Assembly (NCBI RefSeq): GCF_030527965.1
Contig: NZ_JAUMZU010000011.1
Location: 24,253 to 88,252 of the forward strand
DNA length: 64,000 bases
Direction of reading: 5' to 3'
DNA from: Neisseria sp.
GTDB taxonomy: Bacteria > Pseudomonadota > Gammaproteobacteria > Burkholderiales > Neisseriaceae
Position numbers and translations under genes: made by a program. The notes below the pieces were generated by a model, which was not told the origin of the DNA, ran no database searches, and saw only the letters and a list, made by a program, of their open reading frames with translations. Positions 9,155 through 18,436 of this stretch are shown here, piece by piece (position 1 is the stretch's first letter; every line of letters starts with the position of its first letter).

Positions 9155-10186
9155 TTATTGAATACTATAGCCTTTCAGATATTGGATGCGTTCACGGGTC
9201 ATGCGGGTGCTGCATTGCAGTTGCAGGTATTCTGCCTGCTGCATGTCGTTGGCGCGGGCAGCGGCTTGGCGGCAGCTGTTGTTTTTCTGGTTAATCCAGT
9301 CGCGTTGTTCGTTTTGCAGCTCTTTGCGTATGGTCTGATCCATGCCGTTCCATAATTGGTTGATGTCTCGATCGGCTGCGTTGTTGTTGCTGCGTGCTTG
9401 ATCCAAATCGATGGAAGAAGGGCCTTGTTGAGACTGGCTTCCTTCCGGAGTAATGATTTCGGTTGCCGGCTCGGCAGATTGCGGCGGTGTGAAGACGGAT
9501 GAAGCACTGTTGTTTTCTAAAATGCTTTGAGGATCGTCAAGCGGAGGAGAGGCGGGTTCTTCAGTTTGGGCTTCGCCGTTTAGCTGGCGTAGTGCGTCTT
9601 CTCGGGCAACCGGTTTGCCGTCAATCAATACGTAGTTTTTCACGCCGTAGGGCAAGAGCAATACAGCCAGTGCGTCTGCGGTATTGTTGATGTCGTCAAT
9701 CAGGTTGACGTTGATGCCTTTTTCTCCGGGTTCTGCTTTGTAACGCAGGGTTTGGCTGAATACGCCATTGCCGTTGTAGGCGAGTTTGCCTTCACCGGTA
9801 TGGCTCTGCAAGAGGCTGTTGATGTCTTGCTTGCCGTAAATCAGCGGAGCGTTGGCGTGTGCGGCTTGTAAGACTTCATAAGGTACGGTTACGCTGAGTT
9901 GGCCGGAACAAACGGGGTTGGCATCATCCGTGAGAGCGGCGTTGTCGAGCGTGATATTCAGCTCGCTACCCGCTGCAATGATTTTGTCGGCATCGGTGTA
10001 TTGGCGGTTGTCGTTTTGGGCGAAATTACGCGCTTTTTGTTTGATGGATTCTTGAATCAGATTACGTACATTTTGCGTTACGGCAGGGTCGTTACATGTA
10101 AGTTGGGTGTTCTGCTTGGGTTTGTCATCGCCGCAGGCAGCCAGCGAGGCGGCAATCAGGGAAAAGGTCAGCAGTTTTTTGTACAT
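9155..10186 (-). CDS. Lipoprotein with C-terminal LprI-like (DUF1311) domain
   Basis: A 343-residue predicted lipoprotein. The signal peptide ends in the lipobox LAAC with the acylated Cys at residue 18, followed by GDDKPK. Residues about 30-200 form a domain I do not recognise. A Pro/Ser/Gln-rich linker covers about 205-260. The last 70 residues resemble the DUF1311/LprI lysozyme-inhibitor-like family (WNGMDQTIRKELQNEQRDWI, paired cysteines in NSCRQAA and LQCSTRM). A role in envelope protection is possible by family only. It is a single-gene unit. Confidence 0.75.
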   Translation of the reverse strand: MYKKLLTFSLIAASLAACGDDKPKQNTQLTCNDPAVTQNVRNLIQESIKQKARNFAQNDNRQYTDADKIIAAGSELNITLDNAALTDDANPVCSGQLSVTVPYEVLQAAHANAPLIYGKQDINSLLQSHTGEGKLAYNGNGVFSQTLRYKAEPGEKGINVNLIDDINNTADALAVLLLPYGVKNYVLIDGKPVAREDALRQLNGEAQTEEPASPPLDDPQSILENNSASSVFTPPQSAEPATEIITPEGSQSQQGPSSIDLDQARSNNNAADRDINQLWNGMDQTIRKELQNEQRDWINQKNNSCRQAAARANDMQQAEYLQLQCSTRMTRERIQYLKGYSIQ

Positions 10187-10292
10187 GAGTGTCTTTCGTT
10201 AATGAGGAATGCGAAGGAAAGCGGGGTATATCATAGCAAAAGCACCGGTAACGGTTAAGTCGTTTGCCGGTGCTTTTCGGTTTGCTTGCGGA

Positions 10293-11546
10293 TTATTTGA
10301 GGAAGTTTACAAAACCCGTCAGGATAAACGTGTTGATGATGTCAACGAAGAAGGCACCTACCATCGGTACAATCAAAAATGCTTTGTGTGATGGGCCGAA
10401 ACGTTCGGTAATCGATTGCATATTGGCTACTGCGGTTGGCGTGGCGCCTAAGCCGAAGCCGCAATGTCCTGCTGCTAATACGGCGGCGTCGTAGTTGCGG
10501 CCCATGAATACATAGGTAACGAAGGTTGCATATATAATCATAACCAAAGTTTGAACCAATAGAATAATGGTTACGGGGCCTGCTAAGCCGGCCAATTCCC
10601 ATAGCTTGAGGTTTAATAATGCCATAGCGAGGAAGAGGGAAAGGGAGGCGTTGCCAAATACGTCGATTGCCCGGTCAAACATATTGAATTTGAATACCGA
10701 GGTAAGGATGTTGCGCAATACGACACCGGAAAATAAAGCCCAGACGAATTTGGGAAGGTCAAGATAATAGGCTTTTAGATATTCTTTATCTAGGCCATCC
10801 ATGATTTCCGCTACGGACAGGCATAGTGCGAACATTGCGAGTGTTTCTATGGCTGAATTGGCGGTAATCAGGCGGGTTTGGTCGGCATGCTCGAAAATGT
10901 TGTCTGTAGTTTTATCCGGATCATCGTCGCTCAAGTTGAGATTGGTTGCCTCTAAGGCCTCCTTATCCAAGGGTTTGCGTCCGAGCTTGTTAATCAGGCG
11001 GCGCGCTACGGGGCCGCCGATTAGGCCGCCGCTGACCAAGCCGTAAGTTGCGGATGCCATACCGAGCGCGGTGGCACCGACGATGCCGTAGTGTTTTTCG
11101 AAATCAGGGCCCCAGCCGCCTGCCGTGCCGTGGCCGCCGGTGAGGGTGATGGAGCCGGTAATCAGACCGATTAGGGGATCAAGCCCCAGCATACTGGCCA
11201 AGCTTACACCGACTAAGTTTTGAATCAGAATGAAAAAACCGACAATGGCTGTAAATATAATCAGTGGGCCTCCGCCTGCTTTTAAGCGGGAGAAATCGGC
11301 AGTCAGACCGATAGATGTGAAGAAAATCAGCATGAATGCATCTTGTAGCGGTTTTTCAAACTTGAAACTGACACCGTAAAACGAATGCAAGGCATACAAG
11401 ATAACCGCCGCGACCAAGCCTCCAGCAACCGGTTCGGGGATGTTGAAATCTTGTAGAAATTTAACTTTACTAACCAACAATTTGCCAAACAGCAAAACGA
11501 TGGTCGCGGCAATCAGAGTGTAATAACTGTTGAATACCCATTCCAT
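10293..11546 (-). CDS. gltS: Sodium/glutamate symporter
   Basis: Inner-membrane Na+-coupled glutamate importer of the GltS family. The product is 417 residues with ten or more hydrophobic segments. Family motifs include FNIPEPVAGG, ITGSITLTGGHGTAGGWGP (pore loop) and AGHCGFGLGATPTAVANM (second pore loop). The frame extends to 11606, but the ATG at 11546 is preceded by AAGAAGAAA and starts the normal MEWVFNSYYTL N-terminus. It lies just downstream of glnA on the same strand but is separated from it by two terminator hairpins. The neighbourhood fits glutamate/glutamine supply. Confidence 0.95.
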   Translation of the reverse strand: MEWVFNSYYTLIAATIVLLFGKLLVSKVKFLQDFNIPEPVAGGLVAAVILYALHSFYGVSFKFEKPLQDAFMLIFFTSIGLTADFSRLKAGGGPLIIFTAIVGFFILIQNLVGVSLASMLGLDPLIGLITGSITLTGGHGTAGGWGPDFEKHYGIVGATALGMASATYGLVSGGLIGGPVARRLINKLGRKPLDKEALEATNLNLSDDDPDKTTDNIFEHADQTRLITANSAIETLAMFALCLSVAEIMDGLDKEYLKAYYLDLPKFVWALFSGVVLRNILTSVFKFNMFDRAIDVFGNASLSLFLAMALLNLKLWELAGLAGPVTIILLVQTLVMIIYATFVTYVFMGRNYDAAVLAAGHCGFGLGATPTAVANMQSITERFGPSHKAFLIVPMVGAFFVDIINTFILTGFVNFLK

Positions 11547-11668
11547 AAGTTTCTTCTTTCTTAACTGAATAATGTTATTAAAAAACGGCTCTCTGAGAAG
11601 CGGCATGCAAATTGATGATATTTTAATTTAAAATTGCATTTTGATTTTTGAGATATTTTCTACTAATG

Positions 11669-11702
11669 AATGCCTGTCTGAAAACATTTTCAGACAGGCA
11701 TT
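11669..11702. terminator. DUS inverted repeat between glnA and gltS
   Basis: 16-base arms AATGCCTGTCTGAAAA and complement with a two-base loop. It is the second hairpin after glnA. Confidence 0.75.
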
Positions 11703-11740
11703 ATACATAATAAGCGCGTTTTGTATGCAACCGTTGTTTG

Positions 11741-11765
11741 AAAAAAGCCCGGATGTGTTCCGGGC
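11741..11765 (-). terminator. Rho-independent terminator of glnA
   Basis: Read on the minus strand: stem GCCCGGA/TCCGGGC with a five-base loop, followed by six T. It lies 30 bases after the glnA stop codon. Confidence 0.88.
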
Positions 11766-11794
11766 CTGATTGGATAAAGGCTTGATTTTCAACC

Positions 11795-13213
11795 TTATAG
11801 AGAATAGTACATTTCGAATTCCAAAGGATGAGGCGCCATGCGGATGCGTTTGACGTCTTCTTCTTTGAAGGCGATGTAGCTGTCGATCCAGTCTTTGCTG
11901 AATACGCCGCCGCGGGTCAGGAATTCGTGATCGGCTTTCAGTGCTTCGAGTGCTTCTTCTAAAGAGGCGCATACGGTCGGCACCAAAGCATCTTCTTCCG
12001 GCGGCAGGTCGTACAGGTTTTTGTCTGCCGGATCGCCCGGGTGGATTTTGTTTTGGATGCCGTCAAGACCGGCCATCAATAGCGCGGAGAATGCCAAATA
12101 GGGGTTTGCCATCGGATCGGGGAAGCGGGCTTCGATGCGGCGAGCTTTACTGCTGTTTACGGCCGGAATACGGATGGATGCTGAGCGGTTTTTAGCAGAA
12201 TAAGCCAATTTGGTTGGTGCTTCGAAGTGCGGTACCAAACGTTTGTAAGAGTTGGTTGACGGATTGGTCAGTGCGTTCAGCGCTTTGGCGTGTTTGATGA
12301 TGCCGCCGATGTAATAAAGCGCCAATTCAGACAAACCGGCATAACCGTCGCCGGCAAACAGGTTTTGGCCGTCTTTCCAGATGGATTGGTGTACGTGCAT
12401 GCCGCTGCCGTTGTCGCCCATAATCGGTTTGGGCATGAAGGTGGCGGTTTTGCCGAAGTTGTGGGCAACGTTATGGATGATGTATTTCATATCCTGAGTC
12501 CAGTCGGCGCGGCGTACCAAAGTGCTGAATTTGGTACCGATTTCCATTTGGCCTGCCGTAGCAACTTCATGGTGGTGTACTTCAACCGGAATGCCGATTT
12601 CTTCCAACAGATTAACCATGGCCGAACGCAAATCTTGGCCGGAATCCACCGGTGCAACCGGGAAATAGCCGCCTTTTACGAAAGGACGGTGGCCGGTATT
12701 TTGACCGTCGTAATGTTTGCCGCTGCTCCATGCGGCTTCTTCACTGTGGATTTTGTAGCGAGTGCCGCTCATGTCGGTTTCAAATTCAACACCGTCGAAT
12801 ACGAAAAATTCAGGTTCGGGGCCGAAGAAAGCGGTATCGCCGATGCCTGATGATTTCAGATAGGCTTCGGCGCGTTTGGCGATGGAGCGCGGGTCGCGGT
12901 CATAGCCCTGGCCGTTGGCCGGGTCGATTACATCGCATGTGATAACGACGGTAGCGTCGTCATAAAAAGGGTCGAGGTAGGCAGTGCTGGGGTCGGGGCG
13001 AAGCTGCATATCTGATGCCTGAATGCCTTTCCAGCCGCCGATGGATGAACCGTCAAACGCTTGACCGTTTTCAAACCAGTCTTCCGGATCTTCCAATACA
13101 ATGCGGGCCGGCACGGAAACGTGCTGTTGTTTACCTTTGGTATCGGTAAAACGCAAATCCACGAAGCGCACTTCATTGGCTTCAATTAGTTGTACAACAT
13201 CTTTAACAGACAT
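11795..13213 (-). CDS. glnA: Glutamine synthetase type I
   Basis: ATP-dependent amidation of glutamate to glutamine, a cytoplasmic dodecamer. The product is 472 residues, the class-I beta length. Landmarks are [12 protein letters not shown], the metal-binding [18 protein letters not shown], the NRSASIRIP active-site block and the adenylylation loop NLYDLPPEE, whose Tyr matches E. coli Tyr397. Control by GlnE-type adenylylation is therefore likely. The start at 13213 (MSVKDVVQL) has GGAGAGCAGC upstream and is preferred to ATGs at 13225 and 13231. A strong sigma-70 promoter lies about 100 bases upstream. Confidence 0.97.
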   Translation of the reverse strand: MSVKDVVQLIEANEVRFVDLRFTDTKGKQQHVSVPARIVLEDPEDWFENGQAFDGSSIGGWKGIQASDMQLRPDPSTAYLDPFYDDATVVITCDVIDPANGQGYDRDPRSIAKRAEAYLKSSGIGDTAFFGPEPEFFVFDGVEFETDMSGTRYKIHSEEAAWSSGKHYDGQNTGHRPFVKGGYFPVAPVDSGQDLRSAMVNLLEEIGIPVEVHHHEVATAGQMEIGTKFSTLVRRADWTQDMKYIIHNVAHNFGKTATFMPKPIMGDNGSGMHVHQSIWKDGQNLFAGDGYAGLSELALYYIGGIIKHAKALNALTNPSTNSYKRLVPHFEAPTKLAYSAKNRSASIRIPAVNSSKARRIEARFPDPMANPYLAFSALLMAGLDGIQNKIHPGDPADKNLYDLPPEEDALVPTVCASLEEALEALKADHEFLTRGGVFSKDWIDSYIAFKEEDVKRIRMAPHPLEFEMYYSL

Positions 13214-13314
13214 GCTGCTCTCCATATACATTTATAATCTGAATGAAATTAATCCGGCCTGCGCGGCGGGAGTGGGGTGCTCCGCAGATTGTTCCAGAGC
13301 GGGTTTTCGGTGTC

Positions 13315-13343
13315 AATATAAATAGATTTTGTAAAATTGTCAA
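13315..13343 (-). promoter_or_regulatory. Sigma-70 promoter for glnA
   Basis: On the minus strand, TTGACA (13338-13343), a 17-base spacer, then TATATT (13315-13320). The -35 is a perfect consensus. The transcript would carry a leader of about 100 bases. I found no -24/-12 sigma-54 element, consistent with the loss of functional sigma-54 reported in other Neisseria. Confidence 0.7.
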
Positions 13344-13492
13344 CAATTAGAATATTTAGACTATCTGAGTTAATTAATAAGCTGAAAAATAAATACTTAT
13401 TTGCTGAGGATACGTTTGCCGACTTTGGATTGGTGCAATTTAAGTAATCGGAATTCAAAGGGATTAGCAATCTTAATCCAAGCTGATTTGCA
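13344..13492. other. AT-rich glnA upstream region
   Basis: This is the remainder of the 378-base gap between glnA and aroE, between the glnA promoter and the DUS pair at 13493. It is AT-rich, with no open frame or RNA motif that I recognise. It may hold upstream activator sites for glnA. Confidence 0.4.
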
Positions 13493-13536
13493 GAAGCCTG
13501 TCTGAAAGAACGAGTAAACCCTTTCAGACAGGCTTC
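13493..13536. terminator. DUS inverted repeat upstream of aroE
   Basis: 16-base arms GAAGCCTGTCTGAAAG and complement around a 12-base loop. It lies between two divergent genes (glnA and aroE), so it is not at a transcript end that I can assign. Uptake, not termination, may be its main function here. Confidence 0.6.
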
Positions 13537-13591
13537 ATCTTATAAGATGTTTGCTCCATAATAATAAAATTTGGCTCAACGCAGAAATATC

Positions 13592-14407
13592 ATGACAACC
13601 GCACATTATGCCGTGTTCGGCAACCCGATTGCCCATAGCAAATCTCCTGAAATCCATCGAAAATTTGCAGAGCAGGAAGGGGCTGATATCGAATATCGGC
13701 GGATTTTTGCTGAGCCCGGGAGCTTCGGGCAAGCGGTCGCTGAGTTTTTTAAACAAGGCGGGGCAGGGGCCAATGTAACCGTGCCTTTTAAAACCGATGC
13801 GTACCATTGGGTTGACGAGCGCTCCCCTCGAGCAGCCGTTGCCGGTGCGGTCAATACTTTGATTCTCCTGTCTGACGGCCGTATCCGAGGAGACAATACC
13901 GACGGTGTAGGTTTGGTTAACGATATCGTGCAAAATCACGGCGTTGAATTGACTGGAAAACGGGTTCTCTTATTGGGTGCGGGCGGCGCCGTACGCGGCG
14001 TGATTCAGCCTTTGCTTGAGCAAAGGCCGCTTAGTCTTAGCATTGCCAACCGCACTTTTGCCAAAGCAGCAATGCTTGCTGCCGAAACCGATATTGAAGC
14101 GGTAGAATTAAACCGGTTGCCTGAAAATCACTACGACATCATTATAAACGGCACCTCCGGTAGTTTGAATGGGCAGGTGCCCGATATTAAAGCTGCTGTT
14201 TTTGGTGCCTGTGCATTGGCATACGATATGGTTTACGGTAGTGAGCCTACTGCTTTCATGCAGTTTGCCCGGCAAAACGGAGCGCGGCAAACCGCCGACG
14301 GTCTTGGCATGTTGGTGGCGCAGGCTGCTTTTTCTTATCAACTCTGGCGCGGGTTTACTCCCGATATCCGCCCCGTTATCGAATGGATGCAGAATGGGTA
14401 TCGTTAA
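13592..14407 (+). CDS. aroE: Shikimate dehydrogenase (NADP+)
   Basis: Reduces 3-dehydroshikimate to shikimate in aromatic amino acid synthesis. The product is 271 residues. It shows the substrate motif [13 protein letters not shown], the catalytic Lys in NVTVPFK, DNTDGVG, and the nucleotide-binding [13 protein letters not shown] followed by ANRT, which favours NADPH. The ATG at 13592 gives the standard N-terminus [12 protein letters not shown]. It overlaps mtgA by 14 bases. aroE-mtgA is the order I recall for Neisseria. Confidence 0.97.
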   Translation: MTTAHYAVFGNPIAHSKSPEIHRKFAEQEGADIEYRRIFAEPGSFGQAVAEFFKQGGAGANVTVPFKTDAYHWVDERSPRAAVAGAVNTLILLSDGRIRGDNTDGVGLVNDIVQNHGVELTGKRVLLLGAGGAVRGVIQPLLEQRPLSLSIANRTFAKAAMLAAETDIEAVELNRLPENHYDIIINGTSGSLNGQVPDIKAAVFGACALAYDMVYGSEPTAFMQFARQNGARQTADGLGMLVAQAAFSYQLWRGFTPDIRPVIEWMQNGYR

Positions 14408-15080
14408 ATGGCTGCTGGCTCTGCCGGTTGCCGCGTTTATTTTGTTCAACGCATATGTGTACGGCAATATTCTGACTTACCGTGCTGTCGCGCCGTCGCA
14501 AACTGCTTTTATGAGTATGCGAATGGATGAATACCATGCGGCAGGCAGAGCCGTCTCGTTGGATTACCGTTGGGTTCCTTATGATCGGATTTCAGTTAAT
14601 TTGAAAAAGGCACTGATTGCTTCGGAGGATGCCAATTTTGCTGCGCATGAAGGTTTTGATTGGAATGGCATCCGCTATGCTATGAAACGCAATCAGCAAA
14701 GTGGGGCAGTAAAAGCCGGCGGTTCCACTATCAGCCAACAATTATCGAAAAACCTGTTTCTCAGCGATTGGCAGAGTTATGTTCGCAAAGGCGAAGAGGC
14801 AGCCATTACCGCCATGATGGAGGCGACGACGGATAAAGACCGCATTTTTGAACTTTATTTGAACATAATTGAATGGGGGCACGGCATTTTTGGTGCGGAA
14901 GCGGCATCGCAGTATTTCTTTAAAAAAAGCGCCGCCAACCTAACCAAGCAGCAAGCCGCCTTGTTAACAGCACGCGTGCCTGCCCCGCTTTTTTATGCTG
15001 ATAACCCGAAAAGCAAGCGCTTGCGCGGAAAAGCCAATATTGTCTTGCGCCGAATGGGATCCGCCGAATTGCCGGAGTGA
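14394..15080 (+). CDS. mtgA: Monofunctional biosynthetic peptidoglycan transglycosylase
   Basis: Family 51 glycosyltransferase polymerising lipid II in the periplasm. The product is 228 residues. One N-terminal membrane anchor is visible at about residues 5-25 ([19 protein letters not shown]). Catalytic motifs follow: [18 protein letters not shown] (catalytic Glu in SEDANF), [28 protein letters not shown] and [12 protein letters not shown]. The start ATG lies inside aroE, indicating translational coupling. The frame runs further upstream, but only within aroE. Confidence 0.95.
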   Translation: MGIVKWLLALPVAAFILFNAYVYGNILTYRAVAPSQTAFMSMRMDEYHAAGRAVSLDYRWVPYDRISVNLKKALIASEDANFAAHEGFDWNGIRYAMKRNQQSGAVKAGGSTISQQLSKNLFLSDWQSYVRKGEEAAITAMMEATTDKDRIFELYLNIIEWGHGIFGAEAASQYFFKKSAANLTKQQAALLTARVPAPLFYADNPKSKRLRGKANIVLRRMGSAELPE

Positions 15081-15554
15081 GGATTAATTATATGATGGCG
15101 GTAAAATGACACGGGTTAGAGGTAAAAATAGAACAAGGTGCTAAAGTAAGAATGCTCTAACTGATTGCGGGTAATAACATAAATTTTTATTGAATATGAT
15201 GTTTCAGTAAGTAGGAATGATTAAGCTATGCCTGTCTGAAGAATATTCAGACAGGCATAGCTTATGAATATTAAAACATTTACCTTGTTTTGCAATTTTA
15301 GTAAAATTTTAAATATGCTATTAAAGAATACGACATAAATGCCTGAATTTTAGCATAGACACACGACATTTTTCAGAATAGAGAGCTTAAAACATATACA
15401 TTAATCGCTGTTTTATTAATCTGTAAAAATCAATGAAATGGGCGTTATTTCTATCGCATAATGATGGGATGATTTTTTAAAAGGAATTACAAATTCTTTG
15501 ATTAGTTGCACACTAATTGTTTGAAAGATCTGAATTAAGTTTAAGAAGGGGAAA
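15081..15554. other. AT-rich intergenic region before the HEPN-like gene
   Basis: A 474-base stretch much richer in A and T than its left neighbours. It holds the DUS palindrome at 15222-15264. The rest has no open frame, tRNA or riboswitch that I recognise. The composition shift begins here and continues through the HEPN-like gene. Confidence 0.55.
15222..15264. terminator. Extended DUS inverted repeat after mtgA
   Basis: 19-base arms TAAGCTATGCCTGTCTGAA and complement enclosing a five-base loop. The symmetry extends seven bases beyond the 12-mer. Confidence 0.75.
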
Positions 15555-16238
15555 ATGCAAAGCTTGAATAATTTACAGCGCAATTATCGTGCGCATCGAC
15601 ATACTTATCCCGAACCATTCCGCTTGCGTATTCATCGTGCTCTGAGTTGGCTAGGAAAAGCGCAGGTTGAACTTTCGGAGGATATGGGGCTGTCTGAAAA
15701 AGATTTGGATACAGGCTTTATCATATTATGGATAGCATTCAATGCCGTGTATGCTAAAGATACTGAATTATTGTCGATTGGTGATCGTGGCAGTTTTCGT
15801 GATTTCCTTAATACAATTTGCCGTTTGGATAATGAGAAGCGGCTTTACAGTTTAGTATGGGGCAAGTTTTCAAGCAGTATCCGCCTATTGTTGGATAACC
15901 GTTATGTGTTCCAGCCGTTTTGGGATTTTCACAACGGTAAAATTAGCGAAACTGTTTGGTTAGATCAGTTTTCTAAAGCCAAGAAAAAAGCACATCGTGC
16001 TTTGGTGGAACAGGATACAGAATCTGTGTTGTCTGTGGTGTTTGACCGGCTCTATACTCTGCGCAATCAGATTGTGCATGGTGGGGCTACTTATGCGAGC
16101 TCTTCGAATCGTCGGCAATTACAGGATGCTTGCGCATTTTTGGGAGAATGTGTCATGTTGATTGTAGAAGTGATGTTGCAATATCCAGACCATCAGATTT
16201 GGGGAAAACCGTTTTATCCGTATGTAAAAGAGGATTGA
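15555..16238 (+). CDS. HEPN-like protein (ApeA-type), function unknown
   Basis: A 227-residue cytoplasmic protein, mostly helical by eye. Near the C-terminus it carries R170-N-Q-I-V-H175, the R-x4-H signature of HEPN nucleases, in the usual context LRNQIVHGGATY. The helix with LWIAFNAVYA near residue 60 also resembles ApeA/HEPN proteins. HEPN domains are mostly RNA-cutting modules of toxin, defence or stress systems (family knowledge). No antitoxin-like partner gene is adjacent; the next gene is minC, 303 bases away. The ATG has AAGAAGGGGAAA upstream. The gene looks AT-richer than its neighbours, which suggests acquisition. Substrate and role are unknown. Confidence 0.6.
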   Translation: MQSLNNLQRNYRAHRHTYPEPFRLRIHRALSWLGKAQVELSEDMGLSEKDLDTGFIILWIAFNAVYAKDTELLSIGDRGSFRDFLNTICRLDNEKRLYSLVWGKFSSSIRLLLDNRYVFQPFWDFHNGKISETVWLDQFSKAKKKAHRALVEQDTESVLSVVFDRLYTLRNQIVHGGATYASSSNRRQLQDACAFLGECVMLIVEVMLQYPDHQIWGKPFYPYVKED

Positions 16239-16541
16239 ACTTGAAACTGTTTACTCGTAACGAGAAGTTGTCATAGTGCGGAAAAATACGAGAACATAGG
16301 ATTGATCTGTTGGTAAATATTTTGCACAAGGATGATGGAGTATCTTAATTCAGGGCTAATTTGATTATGAGCTTATTGTTGAATATATCAAAAGATTTTC
16401 TGAAATAAAAGCTGTCAGATTTCCGGGTAATTTGCTGGGCCTTCCTTGAAAAGTTCTTGTCATTTTCCTTACGCTGATTGAATAGATTTGTTTTACACGG
16501 TAAACTTCCACTATTAAATTTTTTTATGGTAATCATTCAAA
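16239..16541. other. Intergenic region upstream of minC
   Basis: 303 AT-rich bases with no DUS. A 63-codon minus-strand frame here has no ribosome site or recognisable composition and is not called. The region presumably contains the min operon promoter, but I cannot place it with confidence. Confidence 0.4.
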
Positions 16542-17285
16542 ATGAATGTCGCTTTCGATGCCAAATCTGCGCGGCTTGATGCGCTTGCCTTGCAAATCCA
16601 TACGGGTGATCTCGGTGAGCTGGATCAGGCGCTCAAGCAGCGTGCCGTCCAGTATAAAGAATTGAATATGCCGTTATTGTTGGATATGCAAGACTTTGAT
16701 ACGCCGAATGATCTGAATATTGACGGAATCGCTTCGTTAATTCGCAGTCATGGTTTGGTTTTGGCGGGATTGCGCCATGAAAATGATCATTGGAGTCAGG
16801 TTGCGAAGAAACACGGCTTGCCGTTTTGTCAGGCCGAAGGTAATGCTCATGCGGGTACTTCCGTTGTTATGCGGGCACCTTCAGAACCTACCATAGAACC
16901 GACGGAGTCGCCGGCATCGGCTCCACCTCAGGCTACCGTCATCAGCAATCCGACTGTATTTGTTTCCTCGCCCATTCGCTCGGGGCAGCAGGTTTATGCT
17001 GAAAACGGCGATTTGATTGTTACCGGCTTAGTCAGTAAAGGTGCGGAACTGATTGCCGATGGCAATATCCATATTTACGGCCCGATGCGAGGGCGTGCGT
17101 TGGCAGGGGCGGGTGGCAACCGGGATGCCCGTATATTTATCCATTCGATGCAAGCCGAGCTGGTTTCGGTTGCCGGTATATATCGGACTTTCGAGCAGGA
17201 TCTGCCTGAGCATCTCAACCATAAGCCCGTACAAGTATACTTACAAGACGACCGTTTAATCATTAGCGCCATTGAAGCGGATTGA
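16542..17285 (+). CDS. minC: Septum site-determining protein MinC
   Basis: FtsZ polymerisation inhibitor that prevents division away from midcell; it is recruited to the membrane by MinD. The product is 247 residues. The N-terminal FtsZ-interacting domain (about 1-105) is followed by an Ala/Pro-rich linker (about 110-145). The C-terminal beta-helix domain carries the family motifs RSGQQVYAENGDLIVTGLVS and GADGNIHIYGPMRGRALAG-type repeats (here ELIADGNIHIYGPMRGRALA). It is the first gene of minC-minD-minE, with oxyR behind. Confidence 0.95.
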   Translation: MNVAFDAKSARLDALALQIHTGDLGELDQALKQRAVQYKELNMPLLLDMQDFDTPNDLNIDGIASLIRSHGLVLAGLRHENDHWSQVAKKHGLPFCQAEGNAHAGTSVVMRAPSEPTIEPTESPASAPPQATVISNPTVFVSSPIRSGQQVYAENGDLIVTGLVSKGAELIADGNIHIYGPMRGRALAGAGGNRDARIFIHSMQAELVSVAGIYRTFEQDLPEHLNHKPVQVYLQDDRLIISAIEAD

Positions 17286-17342
17286 GCGGTGCTATGATTA
17301 TGCAATCAACATTTTAAATAAATCGAAACAGAAGGAATTCCC

Positions 17343-18155
17343 GTGGCAAAAATTATTGTAGTAACTTCAGGTAAAGGCGGCGTAGGAAAAACCACTACCA
17401 GCGCCAGCATCGCAACCGGTTTGGCTCTGCGCGGTCATAAAACCGCCGTAATTGATTTCGACGTCGGTTTGCGTAACCTTGACCTTATCATGGGCTGTGA
17501 GCGCCGTGTAGTATATGATTTGATTAATGTGATTCAAGGCGAAGCCAATCTGACTCAAGCATTGATTAAAGATAAACACTGCGACAACCTGTTTATTTTG
17601 CCTGCTTCTCAAACACGCGACAAAGACGCTCTGACCAGAGAAGGTGTAGAAAAAGTTTTGACCGAATTAACTGAGAAGATGGGTTTTGAATATGTAATTT
17701 GCGATTCACCGGCCGGTATTGAGACCGGAGCGCTGATGGCGCTTTATTTTGCCGATGAAGCCATTATTACCACCAACCCGGAAGTTTCCAGCGTGCGCGA
17801 CTCCGACCGGATTCTCGGCATTTTGGGTAGCAAAAGCCGTAAGGCGGAGCAGGGGGAAAGCGTTAAAGAGCATCTGTTGATTACCCGTTATTCGCCCGAG
17901 CGTGTAGAAAAAGGCGAAATGCTTTCCGTTCAGGATATTCAGGATATTCTGCGCATTCCTTTAATCGGTGTGATTCCCGAATCGCAAAATGTGTTGCAGG
18001 CTTCTAATGCCGGTGCGCCTGTTATCCACCAACAAGACGCTATTGCCGCCGAAGCTTACAAAGACGTGATTTCCCGCTTATTGGGCGAAAACCGTGAGAT
18101 GCGCTTTCTGGATGCCGAAAGAAAAGGCTTCTTCAAACGCCTGTTTGGAGGTTAA
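17343..18155 (+). CDS. minD: Septum site-determining ATPase MinD
   Basis: Membrane-cycling ParA/MinD ATPase that drives Min oscillation. The product is 270 residues with a GTG start preceded by GAAGGAATTCCC. It shows the deviant Walker A KGGVGKTT (residues 11-18), the IDFDVGLRNLD block, CDSPAGIE as the Walker B region and the C-terminal amphipathic targeting helix (AERKGFFKRLFGG). It is 3 bases from minE, so the two are tightly coupled. Confidence 0.98.
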   Translation: MAKIIVVTSGKGGVGKTTTSASIATGLALRGHKTAVIDFDVGLRNLDLIMGCERRVVYDLINVIQGEANLTQALIKDKHCDNLFILPASQTRDKDALTREGVEKVLTELTEKMGFEYVICDSPAGIETGALMALYFADEAIITTNPEVSSVRDSDRILGILGSKSRKAEQGESVKEHLLITRYSPERVEKGEMLSVQDIQDILRIPLIGVIPESQNVLQASNAGAPVIHQQDAIAAEAYKDVISRLLGENREMRFLDAERKGFFKRLFGG

Positions 18156-18158
18156 TTC

Positions 18159-18431
18159 ATGGCTCTAATTGATATTTTGTTCGGCCGGAAACCCAAAACC
18201 GCCCAAATCGCACGGGATCGTCTGCAAATCATTATCGCGCAGGAGCGTGTGAAAGATCAGGCGCCGGATTACCTGCCGACTTTGCAGAAAGAATTGATGG
18301 AGGTTTTGTCGAAATACGTTAATGTATCATTAGACGATATTCGCATTTCTCAAGAAAAGCAGAACGGCCTTGATGTGCTCGAATTAAACATCACGCTGCC
18401 CGATCAAAAAGACCCGAAAAAAGAAAGTTAA
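18159..18431 (+). CDS. minE: Cell division topological specificity factor MinE
   Basis: Stimulates the MinD ATPase and confines MinC/D to the poles. The product is 90 residues. The N-terminal amphipathic segment [11 protein letters not shown] is followed by the MinD-contact helix ([13 protein letters not shown]) and the dimerising topological domain ([16 protein letters not shown]). oxyR starts 5 bases after its stop codon, so oxyR belongs to the same transcript. Confidence 0.97.
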   Translation: MALIDILFGRKPKTAQIARDRLQIIIAQERVKDQAPDYLPTLQKELMEVLSKYVNVSLDDIRISQEKQNGLDVLELNITLPDQKDPKKES

Positions 18432-18436
18432 TACAC

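Noticed and set aside
16345..16536. 63-codon minus-strand frame before minC
   Set aside because: No ribosome site, AT-driven Lys/Asn-rich composition, no recognisable similarity.
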